DNA from: Njordibacter sp028825405
GTDB lineage: Bacteria > Pseudomonadota > Gammaproteobacteria > Pseudomonadales > Balneatricaceae
Length of the DNA stretch: 64,000 nt
Direction: 5' to 3'
Assembly: GCF_047730065.1 (NCBI RefSeq)
Contig: NZ_CP159829.1
Location: forward strand, 372,001-436,000
Below the pieces are notes generated by a model. That model saw only the letters and a list, made by a program, of their open reading frames with translations, made no database searches and had not been told where the DNA came from. How positions within the stretch are numbered: the stretch's first letter is position 1; every line of letters starts with the position of its first letter. Shown here piece after piece: positions 61,586-64,000 of the stretch. A program made the translations under genes and the position numbers.

Positions 61586-61976
61586 TGAGCATGGTTTTAG
61601 TCTTATGGAGTTATTATTGGTGCTGGCGCTGGTCAGTGTCATCGTGGCTATGGCTGTGCCTGCATGGCGACATAATCAATTAGCTGCAGGCCGTCAACAA
61701 GCATGGCTGCAGTTACATCGTATTGGCTTACAGCAGGAAATGTGGCATCTACAGTATGGACACTATTTTACAGATATCGCATCAGTGACCCCAGCTTTAG
61801 ATACACTGCGTTATAGCTACCAAATACATCTCACAAAAAGGGGTTTTACTCTGTTAGCAACGATTAACGTTGATGGACCACAAAGTCATGACACGCGATG
61901 CTCGCAGCTCAGTCTATCCGACACAGGTGAAGTGAAAAGTCTTGGTAAAGGGGGTGAAATCCAAGCCTGCAGGTAA
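61569..61976 (+). CDS. pilE: Minor pilin PilE-like
   Basis: The 135-residue prepilin has the site HG|FSLMELLLVLALVSVIVAM with Glu at +5 and two C-terminal Cys residues forming the usual loop. ATG 61569 overlaps the preceding gene by 17 bases. pilY1, the large adhesin gene normally placed between pilX and pilE, is absent. Confidence 0.85.
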   Translation: MSMRRDEHGFSLMELLLVLALVSVIVAMAVPAWRHNQLAAGRQQAWLQLHRIGLQQEMWHLQYGHYFTDIASVTPALDTLRYSYQIHLTKRGFTLLATINVDGPQSHDTRCSQLSLSDTGEVKSLGKGGEIQACR

Positions 61977-62035
61977 TCACTTTCATGGTGATATGGGGTA
62001 GAATTCAATTTAACCTAGCACTTTGGAGTAAAAAC

Positions 62036-62881
62036 ATGAGCGCTTCTCAACAGCACAAAATTATTTCAGCCTTGCACACGCTATCTTCGATCGATATCAA
62101 CTTTGAAGTGGCCAGGCGAGTTGAGTTCCTTCAGCACAGCATGGTGTCAGCGGGAGTTAAAAAGCTAGTGCTGGGCTTATCAGGGGGTGTGGACTCGACC
62201 ACAGCAGGTAAGTTAGCGCAAATGGCGTGTGATGAATTAAATCAGCAGCATGGCACCAGTGAGTATCAATTCATCGCTGTGCGTTTGCCCTATGGCGTGC
62301 AAGCTGACGAAAGTGATGCTCAGTTAGCTTTGGACTTTATTCAACCCAGCCAAAGACTGGAAATTAATATAGAGGCCATGGTTAAGGGCTTAGATATAGG
62401 AGCTGAATCGTTCATCAACCTAGCTAAACCAAGTGCCCACAAATTGGACTTCTCAAGGGGCAACAATAAGGCTCGGGCAAGAATGAGTGCTCAATATTAT
62501 GTCGCAAGTTTGCTCAATGGATTAGTGATTGGTACAGATCATGGTGCGGAAGCGATTACTGGCTTTTTTACCAAACATGGCGATGGGGCTTGTGACATTG
62601 CGCCCTTATTTGGGCTAAACAAGCGCCAAGTGCGCAGCCTAGCAGGGCACTTAGGTGCACCAGACGTGTTAGTGACTAAAACACCCACGGCAGATCTAGA
62701 GGAAAATAATCCACAGCAAGCGGATGAAGACTCATTAGGCATTACCTACGACCAAATAGATGACTATCTAGAAGGTAAGGCAATTGGCATCGAGGCTCAG
62801 GAAAAGTTAGAGCAACGTTATGGTCAAACAGAGCACAAGCGCCAAACTCCAGTTACACTTTACTGCAACTGGGATACCTAG
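62036..62881 (+). CDS. nadE: NH3-dependent NAD synthetase
   Basis: Amidates nicotinate adenine dinucleotide to NAD. The 281-residue protein is the short ammonia-using type (275 in E. coli). It has the PP-loop GLSGGVDSTTAGKLAQ, ARMSAQYYVASLLNGLVIGTDHGAE (split family block) and TKTPTADLEENNPQQADE. ATG 62036 follows GGAG; the frame extends upstream to 61985. It ends seven bases from bamD, which converges on it. Confidence 0.96.
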   Translation: MSASQQHKIISALHTLSSIDINFEVARRVEFLQHSMVSAGVKKLVLGLSGGVDSTTAGKLAQMACDELNQQHGTSEYQFIAVRLPYGVQADESDAQLALDFIQPSQRLEINIEAMVKGLDIGAESFINLAKPSAHKLDFSRGNNKARARMSAQYYVASLLNGLVIGTDHGAEAITGFFTKHGDGACDIAPLFGLNKRQVRSLAGHLGAPDVLVTKTPTADLEENNPQQADEDSLGITYDQIDDYLEGKAIGIEAQEKLEQRYGQTEHKRQTPVTLYCNWDT

Positions 62882-62888
62882 CTGCTCG

Positions 62889-63752
62889 TTAGTCGAATAG
62901 GTTAAAGGTTAAGCGGCTAAGCCAAGATCGGGGTTCGGGCGCTTGCTGTTCCTCAGCCTCACTGGGGTCAATGGTGGCCTCTGAAACGTCGCGGGTGCCG
63001 AAATTAGCGTCTAAAACTTGCTGGGCATTGCTGGCATTGTCTAATAAACCTAGTTCAGTATAAGCTTGCACCATAATCTGCAAAGCGATTTCTACGGCCG
63101 GCGTAAGTTGGTAATTCTCGACCACATACTTGGCACGGTTTGCTGCAGCTAGCCACGCCTTAATCGATATGTAATAGGTTGCCACATGAATCTCATGTGC
63201 CGCCAATAAGTTGCGTAAATACACCATGCGGACCCGAGAATCAGCCGCGTACTCGCTGCTTGGAAACCGTTTAATTAGTGTTGAAAAGTCAGTAAAGGAA
63301 TCTCGGGCTGCACCTGGGTCCTTTTTTGCCTTGTCTGTACCAATGTATTGGTCTAAGGCACCTTTGTTCTCTTCAAAAGCGGTTAGACCCTTTAAGTAGT
63401 AGGCATAATCAACATGCTCATGGTCTGGGTGTAAGCGGATAAAACGCGCAGCAGCGGTTTTGGCTTCAGCGGGTTGGAAGCTTCGGTAATAAGCATAAAT
63501 GAGTTCAAGTTGTGCCTGTTCAGAATAGCGACCGTATGGATAGCGGGCTTCCATTGCGACTAAATCTTCTATGGCTGGGCGGTAATTGCCGCCTTCTAGC
63601 TTGGCCATGGCGCTAGCATAGAGTTCAGCTTCCGGCTTAGCGTCTTCTACGACAGGCTCCTTATTGGTGGTGCTAGAGCATGCACTCAGCACGATGCTGG
63701 TGAGCAAAATTGCGAAAACGTGAAGCAAGGGATTTGCAGTCTTGTGTTGCAT
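62889..63752 (-). CDS. bamD: Outer membrane assembly factor BamD
   Basis: Essential lipoprotein of the beta-barrel assembly machine. The 287-residue precursor from ATG 63752 has a lipoprotein signal ending VLSAC, then five TPR-like repeats, including YPYGRYSEQAQLELIYAYY and FIRLHPDHEHVDYAYYLKG, and a charged C-terminal tail. The frame extends 14 residues upstream without conserved sequence. It is divergent from rluD, the usual arrangement. Confidence 0.96.
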   Translation of the reverse strand: MQHKTANPLLHVFAILLTSIVLSACSSTTNKEPVVEDAKPEAELYASAMAKLEGGNYRPAIEDLVAMEARYPYGRYSEQAQLELIYAYYRSFQPAEAKTAAARFIRLHPDHEHVDYAYYLKGLTAFEENKGALDQYIGTDKAKKDPGAARDSFTDFSTLIKRFPSSEYAADSRVRMVYLRNLLAAHEIHVATYYISIKAWLAAANRAKYVVENYQLTPAVEIALQIMVQAYTELGLLDNASNAQQVLDANFGTRDVSEATIDPSEAEEQQAPEPRSWLSRLTFNLFD

Positions 63753-63885
63753 AGTGTTTAACTTACCTATTACAGAGAGCGTTGAGTATATCATTGTCTT
63801 TAGAGCAGCGTAATTGTCCGCAAATACTGTACAATAGAGCCTAGTTTAATATGCTAGCTTAACTAGCGCCAACGAAAGTCTTAAC

Positions 63886-64000
63886 ATGCACGAAACTATT
63901 TCCCTCCAAGCGCAAGTCGATCCAGAATGGGCCGGCATGCGTGTAGACCAAATTGCCGCTGTGGCATTTCCAGATTACTCCCGCTCACGCTTGAAAAAGT
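63886..64000 (+). CDS. rluD: Ribosomal large subunit pseudouridine synthase D, 5' end only
   Basis: The first 38 codons of a gene cut by the window edge. The reading MHETISLQAQVDPEWAGMRV followed by DQIAAVAFPDYSRSRLKK matches the N-terminal S4 domain of RluD. Its divergence from bamD is the conserved gammaproteobacterial order. The catalytic domain lies outside the window. Confidence 0.85.
   Translation, partial: MHETISLQAQVDPEWAGMRVDQIAAVAFPDYSRSRLKK

Overview
This 64 kb window is a contiguous piece of a gammaproteobacterial chromosome, made almost entirely of conserved housekeeping genes at moderate GC content. The gene order pyrG-eno-ftsB-truD-surE-pcm-nlpD-rpoS ... mutS ... pncC-recA-recX-alaS-lysC-csrA, the bioBFHCD operon next to comF, and ileS-lspA-fkpB followed by a minor-pilin cluster all point to the Pseudomonadales/Oceanospirillales side of the class, probably a marine bacterium. 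No rRNA, tRNA, CRISPR array, transposase or phage gene was found.

Layout: 0.2-9 kb, pyrG to rpoS (nucleotides, glycolysis, division, tRNA modification, protein repair, stationary-phase sigma factor). 9-13 kb, an MFS carrier and mutS on the minus strand. 13.5-21.2 kb, a catabolic cassette: a GntR/FCD regulator divergent from a three-part TRAP transporter, a maleate-isomerase-like enzyme, malonyl-CoA decarboxylase and malonyl-CoA synthetase. This reads as malonate uptake, activation and decarboxylation to acetyl-CoA. 21.4-26.6 kb, pncC and recA, separated by an oxygenase-like gene, an EamA transporter, a metallophosphoesterase and about 950 bp of gene-free DNA that ends in two LexA boxes. 26.6-31.5 kb, recX, alaS, lysC and csrA. 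31.5-37 kb, a broken comF divergent from bioBFHCD. 37-45.3 kb, an acyl-CoA dehydrogenase under a perfect palindrome resembling a PsrA site, dgkA, an adenine-deaminase-type gene, an RmlD-like protein, and moaA/moaC/moaD interleaved with two acyltransferases. 45.4-48.2 kb, ispB, fabA and fabB on the minus strand. 48.6-52.6 kb, rplU-rpmA-obgE-proB and a broken class II amidotransferase gene. 52.7-64 kb, rpsT, murJ, ribF, ileS, lspA, fkpB, five minor pilin genes, nadE, bamD and the start of rluD.

Main points for follow-up: (i) two conserved genes, comF and the class II amidotransferase, each carry one in-frame TAA with clear family sequence continuing in the same frame after it; (ii) ispD, ispF and ispH are all missing from the loci where relatives keep them; (iii) a maleate-isomerase-like two-cysteine enzyme sits inside a malonate operon; (iv) there are readable regulatory sites: tandem LexA boxes at recA, a CsrA-type GGA hairpin over the csrA ribosome binding site, a BirA-like operator at bioB, and a PsrA-like palindrome; (v) short tandem repeats sharing a TAGGTRA core occur in three intergenic regions, one of which duplicates the rpoS Shine-Dalgarno; (vi) a possible pseudoknot lies in the gene-free DNA upstream of the metallophosphoesterase. 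I did not find a clearly new defence system or mobile island. Starts were corrected from the longest frame wherever family N-termini and ribosome binding sites supported it.
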